This document shows, one piece after another, positions 36,524-45,835 of a DNA stretch of 64,000 bases. A program made the translations under genes and the position numbers. The notes under the pieces were generated by a model. The model ran no database searches. It was given only the letters and a program-made list of their open reading frames with translations, and was not told where the DNA came from. The stretch is from an uncultured Myxococcales bacterium (GTDB lineage: Bacteria; Myxococcota_A; UBA9042): positions 1 through 64,000 of the forward strand of contig CAIMEY010000119.1 in NCBI GenBank assembly GCA_903840165.1. The letters run 5' to 3'. How positions within the stretch are numbered: position 1 is the stretch's first letter; every line of letters begins with the position of its first letter.

Positions 36524-37567
36524 CTACTTCTTGGGGCAACTTGGCGGCACTTGCTCAATCCGCTGGGCGGAGTAAGTCGCCGTCAAGCAAACCGCCGGGC
36601 CCCCATCGTCGCCGATGCAACCATACTGCAAATCGCCAAAGGCTTCCAGCAATGATTGCAGGGACTTATAATGGTCGTTGCAGCCATCGCACAAGGGATC
36701 GCCGGTTGCCGCGCCTTTGTACGTCGGGATGACTTGTTCACAAACATCCGCCGGTTGCGAGCCAATTGTGATGCACGTGCAAATCTTGCCCAGGGCTGCT
36801 TTGGAGAAGTTGCCCTGCACCACCAAGCCGCTGTCGATGCTGCTGCAGTCGCTATGCATTTCGCCGGTAAGTACGGCATTTCGTACGGGAATAGCGTGTT
36901 GCACAGGCAGTGTCGGCGCGCAGTTCTTGGTGTAGATCGGTGTGCCGGCGTAGACGTTGATGCCCGAAGGGGCCGACTCGCCGAGCTTGCAGCCCTGCCG
37001 CGGCAGGACGATCGTGGCCTGGGTGTCGATTGAATCGGCTGAATCTAAAAGGCAAGTGGCGTAGATGCCATCGGTCGGCGTCTGCGGCGTGTCGCTGATG
37101 CGGGCACCATTGACGACGCGGAAGGTGACCGAATCAGCGCTCAATATCGTGATCTGAAAGTAGAAGTTGAGGTAGTAGGACTTGATGTCGTTCTTCCACA
37201 GGTTGTTCAGGGTGCCGATCACGGGATGCTTGATGCCATCGAGCGTTGTCAACTGCAGAGAATCAAATCGAAACCACTGACCTACGGCCAAGCAATCGCA
37301 GTTGGCGCTGGCCTGGGTGATTTCGCCGGCCAAGTTGGTCGCGTCGCCGGCTAGGCTCGTGGCATCGCTGGGCAGGCTGGTCTGGTCGGTCGTTGTGTCG
37401 GGAATTGGCAACCTATTGATGCTGTTGTCGACCTTGTTGCTGCATGCAATGGCCGCGGGCAGCGCCAGTAAGGCCAGCGTCCAGCGCCCGCTGCGGGCTG
37501 AAAATCGGCTTGGCATCCACCGAGTCAACACTTTGAAATTACTGAATAAATCCTGAAAAATTCCCAT
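36524..37567 (-). CDS. Lipoprotein of unknown function
   Basis: 347 aa from ATG 37567, which follows GAAGGGA. A second start at 37516 has no ribosome site but would give a textbook lipoprotein signal (MPSRFSARSGRWTLALLALP then AAIAC). The extra 17 residues of the longer form are encoded by a dispersed-repeat copy. A Thr/Ser/Asp linker (~60-90) follows the anchor. The folded part has ~10 Cys, including CNDHYKSLQSLLEAFGDLQ near the end, and no recognised domain. It is probably surface- or periplasm-exposed. Confidence 0.65.
   Translation of the reverse strand: MGIFQDLFSNFKVLTRWMPSRFSARSGRWTLALLALPAAIACSNKVDNSINRLPIPDTTTDQTSLPSDATSLAGDATNLAGEITQASANCDCLAVGQWFRFDSLQLTTLDGIKHPVIGTLNNLWKNDIKSYYLNFYFQITILSADSVTFRVVNGARISDTPQTPTDGIYATCLLDSADSIDTQATIVLPRQGCKLGESAPSGINVYAGTPIYTKNCAPTLPVQHAIPVRNAVLTGEMHSDCSSIDSGLVVQGNFSKAALGKICTCITIGSQPADVCEQVIPTYKGAATGDPLCDGCNDHYKSLQSLLEAFGDLQYGCIGDDGGPAVCLTATYSAQRIEQVPPSCPKK
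37500..37545 (+). repeat. Dispersed element, copy 14, at a gene start
   Basis: The plus strand reads TTGGCATCCACCGAGTCAA, four bases, TTGAAAT. It overlaps the first codons of the leftward lipoprotein gene and so lies inside its 5' end. Confidence 0.7.
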
Positions 37568-37820
37568 GGATCCCTTCCGTCTGCGGCCACCGGCCGAAAG
37601 CACCCCGCCGCCTCGTCTTCCGCCAAGGCGGAACGAACTTCAACTGGGACATCCTAGGCTTGCACATGCGGCGCCGCTCCGTCAAAACTCCCCGCAGCGC
37701 TGTCGCCGTTTCCCTATCAAATCAATGGCCCCCTCAGCCCTCCTTGACCCAGACCGCGGCCGGGGCGATTCTTCAGCCTGGGCGTCCGCTGGGGTCGCCG
37801 TTGGAAAAGGGAATTTCGCC

Positions 37821-38417
37821 ATGCGCCTACGCCCTCAGCTCGCCGCCGCAGTTGCCTGCCTCGCCGTTTCGCTGGCGATATCTCCCGTTTTTGCTGGGGA
37901 AACAGCTGCGGATCCTGCCAAACCAAGTGGCGCCGCCAAACTAAGTGTTGCCGCCAAACCAAATGTGGCCGCCAAACCAAATGTAGCCGCCAAACCGAAT
38001 GTAGCCGCCAAGCCGGATGCAGCGGCCAAGCCCGAAGTAGCGACCAAGGTTTGGGGGCGCCTCACCGATCCGAACGGCAAGGTCTACGAGCTCGATAAAC
38101 CCATTGTTACGTTGGGCAAAGATGGCGTTGCGGACATTCTGACCGGCGACAGCACCATGTCCTCGCCGCACGCGCGGTGGACGTATAAGGATGACACCGT
38201 CTACGTTGAAGACTTGGGGTCCAAGACCGGAACCCTGCTTAATGGCACGCAAATCTTCAAGGGAAAGCCCGCGCGCGTGCAGTTTAAGTCGGTGGTCTCC
38301 CTGGGCGCCCTGGTGCTGAACTTCGACTTTGGCGAAAGGCCGGCGCTGATCAAGCCGACACAGGCCGCGCCCAAGGCGATCAAGAAGGGCAAAACCGCCA
38401 AAACTTCAGGCAAATAG
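37821..38417 (+). CDS. Exported FHA-domain protein with AAKPNV repeats
   Basis: 198 aa. ATG 37821 opens a signal peptide (MRLRPQLAAAVACLAVSLA, cleaved after PVFA). Residues ~35-75 are tandem hexapeptides of the AAKPNV type. The C-terminal ~100 residues are an FHA-like fold: LGKDGVADILTGD, SSPHARW, VEDLGSKTGTLLNG. FHA domains normally bind phosphothreonine inside the cell, so export is unusual. The Ser, Asn and GSKTGT positions of the binding face appear kept. It is followed after 27 bp by the molybdenum-hydroxylase genes. Confidence 0.75.
   Translation: MRLRPQLAAAVACLAVSLAISPVFAGETAADPAKPSGAAKLSVAAKPNVAAKPNVAAKPNVAAKPDAAAKPEVATKVWGRLTDPNGKVYELDKPIVTLGKDGVADILTGDSTMSSPHARWTYKDDTVYVEDLGSKTGTLLNGTQIFKGKPARVQFKSVVSLGALVLNFDFGERPALIKPTQAAPKAIKKGKTAKTSGK
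37930..38040 (+). repeat. 18-bp coding tandem repeat (AAKPNV units)
   Basis: About six imperfect 18-bp units encoding Ala-Ala-Lys-Pro-Asn-Val variants form a stiff Lys/Pro/Ala spacer between signal peptide and FHA domain. Three consecutive units are nearly identical at DNA level, suggesting slippage-driven expansion. Confidence 0.8.
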
Positions 38418-38444
38418 CTGGCGCCGCCGGCCCAAGAGGTACAC

Positions 38445-39047
38445 GTGGACGGGCGCGAAACTCCGCCGCATCCAGGGCGTCAGCTGGAACTCGTTGAGTT
38501 TACTTGTAATGGTGAGCCAGCTGCCGTTGCCGTGCCCAGTCACTGGACGCTGCTGGAAATGCTGCGCTATGGCCTGGGGCTGACCGGTACCAAGCAGGGC
38601 TGCGACAAAGGCGATTGTGGCACGTGCACCATTATTCTCGATGGCCAACCTGCCCTGGCGTGCCTGACCCTGGCGCTCAGCGCTCGCGGGCGATTTGTCC
38701 AGACGGTGGAAGGACTTGGTGTCGGCGGCCAGCCCCATCCTTTGCAGGCGGCCTTTGCCCGTCTGGGAGCTGCGCAGTGCGGCTTTTGCACCCCGGGGAT
38801 GCTGATGTCAGCCAGCGCCCATATTGAAGACGCGGTAGTGCAAGGCTTTGCTGTGACAGCGGAATCGGTGTCCCAGGCCCTTGCTGGCAACCTGTGCCGG
38901 TGCACGGGGTACACCAAGATCGTGCAAGCCGTCGTGGAGGCAGCCAAAGAGATCGCCCGAGATAGCCGAGCGGTAGACGAGGCTGGCATGGGTTCTCTGG
39001 CCGATTCGGACCTCAGCGCGGCCCACCAAGTTGGAGGCCGATCGTGA
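38445..39047 (+). CDS. Molybdenum hydroxylase small subunit, 2x[2Fe-2S]
   Basis: 200 aa, of the xanthine dehydrogenase/CoxS/HcrC family, passing electrons from the molybdenum site. Plant-type cluster: Cys53, Cys58, Cys61, Cys73 (QGCDKGDCGTCTI...C). Second cluster: Cys112, Cys115, Cys151, Cys153 (CGFC...CRC). GTG 38445 follows AAGAGG. Its stop overlaps the GTG start of the large subunit (GTGA), so the two are coupled. Confidence 0.9.
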   Translation: MDGRETPPHPGRQLELVEFTCNGEPAAVAVPSHWTLLEMLRYGLGLTGTKQGCDKGDCGTCTIILDGQPALACLTLALSARGRFVQTVEGLGVGGQPHPLQAAFARLGAAQCGFCTPGMLMSASAHIEDAVVQGFAVTAESVSQALAGNLCRCTGYTKIVQAVVEAAKEIARDSRAVDEAGMGSLADSDLSAAHQVGGRS

Positions 39048-41440
39048 GCCAACCGCTTGATAGTAAAGATGTATCGTCCGAACTGCCCCAGCAACCGTCG
39101 CGCCACATCCTCGGCGGCCGTCACGGCAAAGCGGATTCGCTGGACGCCATGACCGGTGTCGCCCGCTACACCGATGACATCAGCCTGCCGCGGATGTTGC
39201 ACGCCAAGATCCTGCGAAGTCCGCACGCCCATGCAGAAATCGTGCGAATTGACGTCAGCGCGGCGGAGGCCCTGGACGGCGTGCACGCGGTGGTGGTCGG
39301 CCGTGAAATGCCTACTTGTTACGGGGTGATTCCCTGGACACCCGATGAGCAGGCCTTGGCGACCGACAAGGTGCGCTACGTCGGCGATGCTGTGGCGGCG
39401 GTCGCAGCAATTTCAGAGGAAATTGCCAATCTTGCCTGTCAGCTCATCGAAGTGGAGTACAAAGTCCTGCCGGCGCTGATTACGCCCGAGGCTGCCCTCC
39501 AACACCCTGAAATTAAGATTCATCCCAACAACAAGCACGGCAATATCACCAAGTCGGTGCAGTTGGCCTTTGGCGACGTCGATGGACAGCTTGAAGCTGC
39601 CGATCTGGTGGTTGAGGGCCACTATCAGTTCCACGGCACGACGCACGGTGCGCTGGAACCCCATTGCGCGGTTGCGTATTTCGATACGCGCCAACTGCTG
39701 ACGGTGTGGTCCTCGACGCAGGTGCCCCACTACTTGCACCGCGAACTGGCCAAGGTGCTGGGCCTACCGACCTACCAAATCCGCGTGATTCAGCCCTTGG
39801 TTGGCGGCGGTTTTGGAGGAAAATCAGAGCCTTTTGACCTCGAGTTTGCCGCAGCGCTCTTGTCGATTCGCACCGGCCGCCCGGTCAAGCTGCTATACAC
39901 GCGCGAAGAGGTGTTTTTGGCCCACCGCGGTCGACATCCCTTTGACATGAACTATCGCACGGGATTCTCTAAGGATGGCAAGATCTTAGCGGTCGATGCG
40001 CGTTCCATTCTCGATGGCGGTGCCTACAGTTCCTTTGGTCTGGTGACTACCTATTATTCTGGGCAGTTGCTTGGCTCGCCCTACGCATTCGATAGCTATC
40101 GCTTTGATTCAACGCGGGTTTACACCAACAAGCCTGCGTGCGGCCCCAAGCGTGGGCATGGTTCGGTGCAGCCGCGTTTTGCTATGGAAGTTCAACTGGA
40201 TAAGGCCGCCGTAGCCTTGGGTCTGGACCCCATCGAGCTAAGACGGCGCAATTTCATTGGCGAAAATACGACGACCATCAACGAATTCCACGTCGGTTCA
40301 AGTGGTTTCTTGGAATGCCTGGACAGCGTCGAGCAGGCCAGCGGCTGGAAGCAGCGCCGGGGTCGGTTGCCGCGCGGTCGTGGCCTCGGCGTCGCCGGTT
40401 CAACGTACATCAGCGGCACCAACTACTGCATTTATCCAACAGAATTGCCGCAATCCGGCGTGCAGATCTGCCTGGACCGCTCTGGCCGTGTCCGCGTCTT
40501 TGCCGGCACCAGCGACATCGGTCAGGGCAGCTCCACCATGCTGTCCGTCATCGCCGCCGAAGAGCTGGGCGTTGAAATCGACGACGTCCGCGTCATCGCC
40601 GCCGACAGTGACCTTTGCCCAGTCGATCTAGGCGCTTACAGCTCGCGCATCACGCTCATGGCAGGCAATGCCTGCTTATCGGCCGCTAAGGACTTGGGCG
40701 GCAAAGTCCGTGATGCTGTTGCAAAATCCTGGGGATGCAGCCGCCGCGAGGTCCTCCTTGCCGGTCGCCGTGCCCAGCGCCTCGATGACCCGAGCGTGTG
40801 GATGTCGATTCAGGATGCCTTTGTGCTCGCCGAAATCGCTTACGGTACAATGGGTTCTACGGGCAGCTACCAAACGCCCCGCCAAGAGGTTCACGGCGAA
40901 TACCGCGGCGGTACCATCGGCGCCAGTCCCGCCTACAGTTTCACGGCACACATTGCTGAAGTGGAAGTCGATGAAGAAACTGGCGAAATCGAGATTCTTC
41001 ACGTCTGGTGCGCCCACGATTGCGGCAAGGCCTTGTCGCCGGTGCTGGTCGAAGGGCAAATCGAGGGCAGCGTCTACATGGGCGCTGCCGAAGTGGTGCT
41101 AGAACACCACCACGTCATGGATAGCGGTCTCAAAGCCGATGGTAGTCAACGGGATTCTGGTCCGGGCGTCGAAGGACTGCTCGCCGCCAGTTCCTTGCTG
41201 GACTACCGCATGCCGACGACGCTGGATACGCCCCAACTTCATGCTATGATTGTGGAAAAGCCCGATCCCCGTGGTCCCTATGGTGCCAAAGAAGCCGGCG
41301 AAGGGCCGCTGCATTCGGCGATCCCTGCGATTGTCAACGCGATTTACGACGCGATTGGCGTGCGCATTGACCAATTGCCCGCGACGCCCAGCAAGATTCT
41401 TGCTGCTTTGAGGGCGCAGCGCTCAGGTAACCCATTGTAG
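39044..41440 (+). CDS. Molybdenum hydroxylase large (molybdopterin) subunit
   Basis: 798 aa, of the xanthine dehydrogenase / 4-hydroxybenzoyl-CoA reductase alpha family. It binds molybdopterin-cytosine dinucleotide and hydroxylates or oxidises an aromatic, heterocyclic or aldehyde substrate. The hammerhead domain comes first; VGGGFGGK lies near residue 252, and the catalytic Glu is in GAKEAGEG (~747). GPKRGHGSVQPRFAMEV is closest in look to 4-hydroxybenzoyl-CoA reductase-like enzymes. GTG 39044 follows GGAGG. No FAD medium subunit is encoded next to it, so the final acceptor is unclear. The substrate cannot be assigned. Confidence 0.85.
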   Translation: MSQPLDSKDVSSELPQQPSRHILGGRHGKADSLDAMTGVARYTDDISLPRMLHAKILRSPHAHAEIVRIDVSAAEALDGVHAVVVGREMPTCYGVIPWTPDEQALATDKVRYVGDAVAAVAAISEEIANLACQLIEVEYKVLPALITPEAALQHPEIKIHPNNKHGNITKSVQLAFGDVDGQLEAADLVVEGHYQFHGTTHGALEPHCAVAYFDTRQLLTVWSSTQVPHYLHRELAKVLGLPTYQIRVIQPLVGGGFGGKSEPFDLEFAAALLSIRTGRPVKLLYTREEVFLAHRGRHPFDMNYRTGFSKDGKILAVDARSILDGGAYSSFGLVTTYYSGQLLGSPYAFDSYRFDSTRVYTNKPACGPKRGHGSVQPRFAMEVQLDKAAVALGLDPIELRRRNFIGENTTTINEFHVGSSGFLECLDSVEQASGWKQRRGRLPRGRGLGVAGSTYISGTNYCIYPTELPQSGVQICLDRSGRVRVFAGTSDIGQGSSTMLSVIAAEELGVEIDDVRVIAADSDLCPVDLGAYSSRITLMAGNACLSAAKDLGGKVRDAVAKSWGCSRREVLLAGRRAQRLDDPSVWMSIQDAFVLAEIAYGTMGSTGSYQTPRQEVHGEYRGGTIGASPAYSFTAHIAEVEVDEETGEIEILHVWCAHDCGKALSPVLVEGQIEGSVYMGAAEVVLEHHHVMDSGLKADGSQRDSGPGVEGLLAASSLLDYRMPTTLDTPQLHAMIVEKPDPRGPYGAKEAGEGPLHSAIPAIVNAIYDAIGVRIDQLPATPSKILAALRAQRSGNPL

Positions 41441-41506
41441 CTATAGGCCAATTGTGCGACCGCCAGTAGATTCTCGGGCGCTCGACGCAGCGGGGGCCAC
41501 CTTGGG

Positions 41507-43309
41507 CTAGTCGTCGTCCGAACTGAGCACCGCCAGAAACGCTTCCTGCGGCACTTCGACGATGCCGACGTGCTTCATGCGCCTCTTGCCAGCCTTCTGT
41601 TTTTCCAACAGTTTTCGCTTACGGCTGATGTCGCCGCCGTAGCACTTGGCGGTTACGTCCTTGCGCATGGCCTTGACCGTCTCGCGGGCGATGATGCGCG
41701 CGCCCACAGCGGCCTGAATCGCCACGTCAAACTGCTGGCGCGGGATGACCTTGCGCAATCGTTCTGCCAGGATCTTGCCTTTATCATAGGCCTTTTCGCG
41801 GTGGACAATGACCGAAAGCGCGTCCACCACTTCGCTGTGCAGCAGGATGTCCAGCTTGACCAAGTCAGCGGCGCGAAACTCAAGAAATTCATAGTCTAAG
41901 CTGGCATAGCCGCGCGTCGCGGTCTTGAGCTTGTCAAAAAAGTCAAAGATGATCTCGCCCAGCGGCATCTCGTACTCGAGCAGCACGCGATTGGCCGACA
42001 TGTAACGCAAATCCTTTTGCGCGCCGCGGCGTTCCGTGCATAGCTTGACGATAGGACCGATGTACTCCGCAGGGGTGTGGATCGTCGCGCGGATGATCGG
42101 TTCGGTGATCTCGCGAATCTCGCCCGTGGACGGCAAGTCTCCGGGATTGCTCAGTTCTAGCAGGGATCCGTCCTCTTTGATGATGCGGTACACCACGCTC
42201 GGGGCGGTGGTGATCAGTTCGCAGTCAAATTCGCGCTCTAGCCGCTCTTGAAAGACCTCCATGTGCAGTAAGCCCAGGAAACCACAGCGAAAACCGAATC
42301 CTAGCGCGGAAGATGTTTCAGGCTCCCAACTGAAGGCCGAATCGTTGAGCCCCAGCTTTTCAATAGCATCGCGGATCTTTGCGTATTCATTGGCTTCTAC
42401 CGGGAAGATGCCCGAATAGACCATTTGCTGGACCTTCTTAAAGCCCTGCAGCGCCACAGTGGCGCGATGTTTTGAATGCGTAATTGTTTCGCCGACTTGA
42501 ACGTCGCGCACTTCCTTGATGCCGCAAATCAGCACGCCCACTTCGCCGACGGACAGTTCGTCTACCAGTACTTCTTTGGGCGTACGCACGCGGATTTCAA
42601 GGACTTCATGGTCCGCCTTGGTCTCCATGAAGTAGACTTTGTCGCCCTTGCGGACAACGCCATCAAAAATACGGACTTGCACGAGGACGCCGCGGTAGGC
42701 GTCGTACTGCGAATCGAAGACCATCGCCCGCAACGGTCCTTGGGGCTCACCCTTGGGCGCCGGTATGTCGCGCACCACCGCCTCAAGAATTTCCTCAATG
42801 CCGATGCCGGTTTTCCCCGATGCCAGCACGGCGTTGTGCGTGTCCAGGCCAATGCCCTCTTCGATTTCTCGGCAGACTTCGTCGGGACGCGCCGAAGGCA
42901 GGTCGATCTTATTAATCACTGGAATCAAGGCTAAATTCGCATCCAGTGCCAGGTAGACATTGGCCAGGGTCTGGGCTTCAACGCCCTGCACAGCGTCCAC
43001 CACCAGTAGCGCACCTTCACAGGCGGCGAGGGAACGCGAAACTTCGTAGCCAAAATCCACATGTCCGGGCGTATCAATCAAGTGAAAGACGTATTCATGC
43101 CCATCAAGTGCTTGATATTTTAGACGAACAGCCTGGCTTTTAATCGTAATGCCGCGTTCGCGCTCGATGTCCATACTGTCGAGGTATTGCGCCTGCATGT
43201 CGCGTGCCGCAACTGCGCCTGTTCGCTCAAGAATTCGGTCCGCCAAGGTCGACTTGCCGTGGTCGATGTGGGCGATGATCGAGAAGTTGCGAATATACTT
43301 GGGATCCAT
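41507..43309 (-). CDS. lepA: Elongation factor 4 (LepA) GTPase
   Basis: A 600-aa ribosome-associated GTPase of the EF-G family, linked to 30S biogenesis and back-translocation. ATG 43309 gives [21 protein letters not shown] with the P-loop at residues ~13-21; the frame extends 43 codons upstream without similarity. DTPGHVDF (G3) and NKIDLP (G4) are present, as are the LepA C-terminal blocks ([35 protein letters not shown]). Length equals the family norm. It is convergent with the hydroxylase genes. Confidence 0.95.
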   Translation of the reverse strand: MDPKYIRNFSIIAHIDHGKSTLADRILERTGAVAARDMQAQYLDSMDIERERGITIKSQAVRLKYQALDGHEYVFHLIDTPGHVDFGYEVSRSLAACEGALLVVDAVQGVEAQTLANVYLALDANLALIPVINKIDLPSARPDEVCREIEEGIGLDTHNAVLASGKTGIGIEEILEAVVRDIPAPKGEPQGPLRAMVFDSQYDAYRGVLVQVRIFDGVVRKGDKVYFMETKADHEVLEIRVRTPKEVLVDELSVGEVGVLICGIKEVRDVQVGETITHSKHRATVALQGFKKVQQMVYSGIFPVEANEYAKIRDAIEKLGLNDSAFSWEPETSSALGFGFRCGFLGLLHMEVFQERLEREFDCELITTAPSVVYRIIKEDGSLLELSNPGDLPSTGEIREITEPIIRATIHTPAEYIGPIVKLCTERRGAQKDLRYMSANRVLLEYEMPLGEIIFDFFDKLKTATRGYASLDYEFLEFRAADLVKLDILLHSEVVDALSVIVHREKAYDKGKILAERLRKVIPRQQFDVAIQAAVGARIIARETVKAMRKDVTAKCYGGDISRKRKLLEKQKAGKRRMKHVGIVEVPQEAFLAVLSSDDD

Positions 43310-43349
43310 GCAGTGGGCGCTCGGGCCGCAAACATGCGGCGGGGGCGTA

Positions 43350-43378
43350 AGGGTGCGCAAAGACGGGCGCGCTGTCAA
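43350..43378 (-). promoter_or_regulatory. Candidate lepA promoter
   Basis: On the minus strand a perfect -35 TTGACA (43378-43373), a 17-bp spacer and a poor -10 CACCCT (43355-43350). It lies ~40 bp upstream of the lepA ATG. Confidence 0.3.
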
Positions 43379-43597
43379 CGTCGCTGCGTCTTTGGTTGCG
43401 CAGCCTTGGGTGAGGCCGGGCCGATGCGCGCGCTGCAATTTTGAGGCGTTCTGCGTATTGGCGGGCCTCGCCGCCGGCGGACGTTTGCAAGGATATGCTG
43501 GCGAGGTGCCTTTGCAACAATGCGCGGCTTGTCGACGTCAATAAACCATGCGATATTAGGCGCTTGGCCGTCACCCGTTGTCCGGAACCACCCAGCC

Positions 43598-45835
43598 ATG
43601 CCCGCTCGACCGCGCAAAACCAAACAGCATTTGTCGGTTTGCGCCGACGCGCTTGGCTGTTTGCCGTACCGTTTGCTGCCCGCCCTGTGTCTGATTTGGG
43701 GCTCGACCTGTCTGCCCACGCCTGCCCAGGCGGCGCCCTGCCCTTGGGTGGTCACGCCTGCAACTAGCCAAAAACTTTATGATATCCTACAGGCCCTGCC
43801 GCCAGGGGACTGCACGCTGACGGGACAGTCGGCAGGGTCCGCCCAGATCGATCAGCAGTGGCAGGGTCGGCAGGGCCAGCTCAACCTGCCGTGGCAGGCG
43901 CGAGCCTGTCAGGCCATAAATATGAATGATCTCGAGGATGTGCGGCATCGGGGACAGCTTGAACCGCGCAGTCTCTTGCCCTTTGCCCAGGCCTGCCCGC
44001 TGACCGCTGCCCTGGTGCAAAAGCGCATGGGCATCAATGATTTCCCTGCCGCTATTGGCCCCACGCCTGCCCCCGAGCCATCAAGGCCGCCATCGCCCGA
44101 GTCGACTGTGTCGGCACAGGTGCAAGGGCTTGCTGCCGCAGAGGTTTTGGCCATTGCACTCCTGCTTGGCTGGCTGGCCCAGACGTGGAGGCGGCATCGG
44201 CGCGGACCGACTCAAGGGTGGCAAGCGCAAAAGCCGTGGTGGCAAGCGGCCTTGGCCCTGTTCGCCCTGGCCCTCTGTCTGCGCTTTGCGGTGACGCCGG
44301 TGCCGGCAAACTGGTACACGCCGGTGCTTGGGCGCAGCGGGCTGTCTGTCGAAGATCGCTATGGTTTGGCAGACATCGCGTTGCAATGGCTCCTGCGCGC
44401 CTGCCTGCCCTGGCACGATCGCACGCTCTTTGCTGCCCACCAGGTGCTCGGCGCGGCCGTGGTGCCCTTGTGGCTCGTGGCCCTGCGGCAACGGGCATTC
44501 CCTTTGCGCATCGCGGTCTTCGCGGCAGGTTTGCTGGCAATTCAGGTACTGCACGTGCGGCTGTCGGCTTCGGCTTCGGCCCACGTGCTGGTGGCCTTTG
44601 TGTGGATGGCGTGCCTGGTCGCCGCCCAAGAGGCTCGTCGCCAGGGCCTTTGGCGTGCATGGCAACTAGGCATTTTGGCTTCTATTTTGGCGGCCTTGGC
44701 TATTTGGACGCGGGTCGACAGCGCGCCGTGTCTGCTGGCCATCGCCGCCTGGCTCCTGGTCAAGGACCGCTGCGAGGTCGCCTTGGCTTGGCAGCGACGC
44801 CTGCTAATCGCCTTGATTTGGCTCATGATTTGTGGTCTGCTGCTGATCATTGTCCTGCCCCTGCTGCTCACGGCCGTGGTGAGTCGGGGGACTCCCCTGC
44901 CCCAACTCGCCGAGCGCTGGCAGGCCGTCCGCGATTTGCTGCCTGAACTCACGCAGTTTCTTACGCCTCGCAATGGCTGGATAGGCCCGGGCGTGGCGCT
45001 GTTGGTCCTGCTGGGGCTACTGCCGAGCCTGCGCCAGCGGCCGTGGCTGGGCCTTGCGACGGTCGCTTCTTGGCTAGTGATTGCCGCCGGTCTGGGGCGA
45101 AGTCCCCATGATTTCATTATGATGCGCTATTATTTGCCCGTCCTGCCCTTGCTGACTTGGCCGGCCGCGATGGCCCTGGAGGCGTTGCCGAAGCGGTCTT
45201 GGCTAGAACCACGCGTGCTTACACCGGTTTTGCTGCTGGTGGTTGGCTTGGCCAGCGGCGCAGCGTGGCAGCGCAATGTGACGTTTCAGGACGAATTTCT
45301 TTGGCTGAAGGCGCGGTTGGCGCAGGTCCCCGCCGATTGCACGGTAGCGCAGGTGGGCGTCAGCGATGGGCGGGTGGCTGCCAAAGACGTCGATTGTTGT
45401 CTAGACCTGCCGCGCAGTCCTTTGGCCGTGGACAGTGTGCACAAGCTCGTGACGGTCGATAGTTTGCAATCATTACAGCAACTAAGCGGGCGCTGCTTGG
45501 TGTACTACCAGGGCCCGGTTTGCTCCTTGCAGGCGACGCCGGAAATGCAGCGCCGAAATCCCGATGAGCTGCGCTATTTCCGCAAAACTTGTGCGGAGAT
45601 CCAGGATAGTGCCCTTTGGCAGCCCCTGGCCTCTGGCAGCCTGACGCCATTGAGCCACACCGATGCCTTTGCGGGGCACGCCGTGCCCGTGCGGTTGTGG
45701 CAACTGCCAACCTCTGGCTATCTTAGCAAAAATTACGAATTGCCCCAGCCCCCACCGGCTGCTGCAACTGCGGCTGCCACAAGGATTGGACCACCAAGTG
45801 CACCACCCCCGCTTCGGACTGAATTCGCCCGGTAA
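43598..45835 (+). CDS. Multi-helix membrane protein, GT-C glycosyltransferase-like
   Basis: 745 aa from ATG 43598; upstream in-frame ATG 43520 is possible, and neither has a good ribosome site. A signal-like helix ending TPAQA is followed by a ~120-residue extracytoplasmic Cys-containing region, a Pro-rich linker (APEPSRPPSPES), then about ten helices. A loop after the second polytopic helix with LSVEDRYGLADIA lies where ArnT/PMT-type enzymes hold acidic catalytic residues. It shares this plan with the protein at 16457-18631. Its last 113 bp overlap the 3' end of dnaE2 on the other strand. Confidence 0.6.
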   Translation: MPARPRKTKQHLSVCADALGCLPYRLLPALCLIWGSTCLPTPAQAAPCPWVVTPATSQKLYDILQALPPGDCTLTGQSAGSAQIDQQWQGRQGQLNLPWQARACQAINMNDLEDVRHRGQLEPRSLLPFAQACPLTAALVQKRMGINDFPAAIGPTPAPEPSRPPSPESTVSAQVQGLAAAEVLAIALLLGWLAQTWRRHRRGPTQGWQAQKPWWQAALALFALALCLRFAVTPVPANWYTPVLGRSGLSVEDRYGLADIALQWLLRACLPWHDRTLFAAHQVLGAAVVPLWLVALRQRAFPLRIAVFAAGLLAIQVLHVRLSASASAHVLVAFVWMACLVAAQEARRQGLWRAWQLGILASILAALAIWTRVDSAPCLLAIAAWLLVKDRCEVALAWQRRLLIALIWLMICGLLLIIVLPLLLTAVVSRGTPLPQLAERWQAVRDLLPELTQFLTPRNGWIGPGVALLVLLGLLPSLRQRPWLGLATVASWLVIAAGLGRSPHDFIMMRYYLPVLPLLTWPAAMALEALPKRSWLEPRVLTPVLLLVVGLASGAAWQRNVTFQDEFLWLKARLAQVPADCTVAQVGVSDGRVAAKDVDCCLDLPRSPLAVDSVHKLVTVDSLQSLQQLSGRCLVYYQGPVCSLQATPEMQRRNPDELRYFRKTCAEIQDSALWQPLASGSLTPLSHTDAFAGHAVPVRLWQLPTSGYLSKNYELPQPPPAAATAAATRIGPPSAPPPLRTEFAR

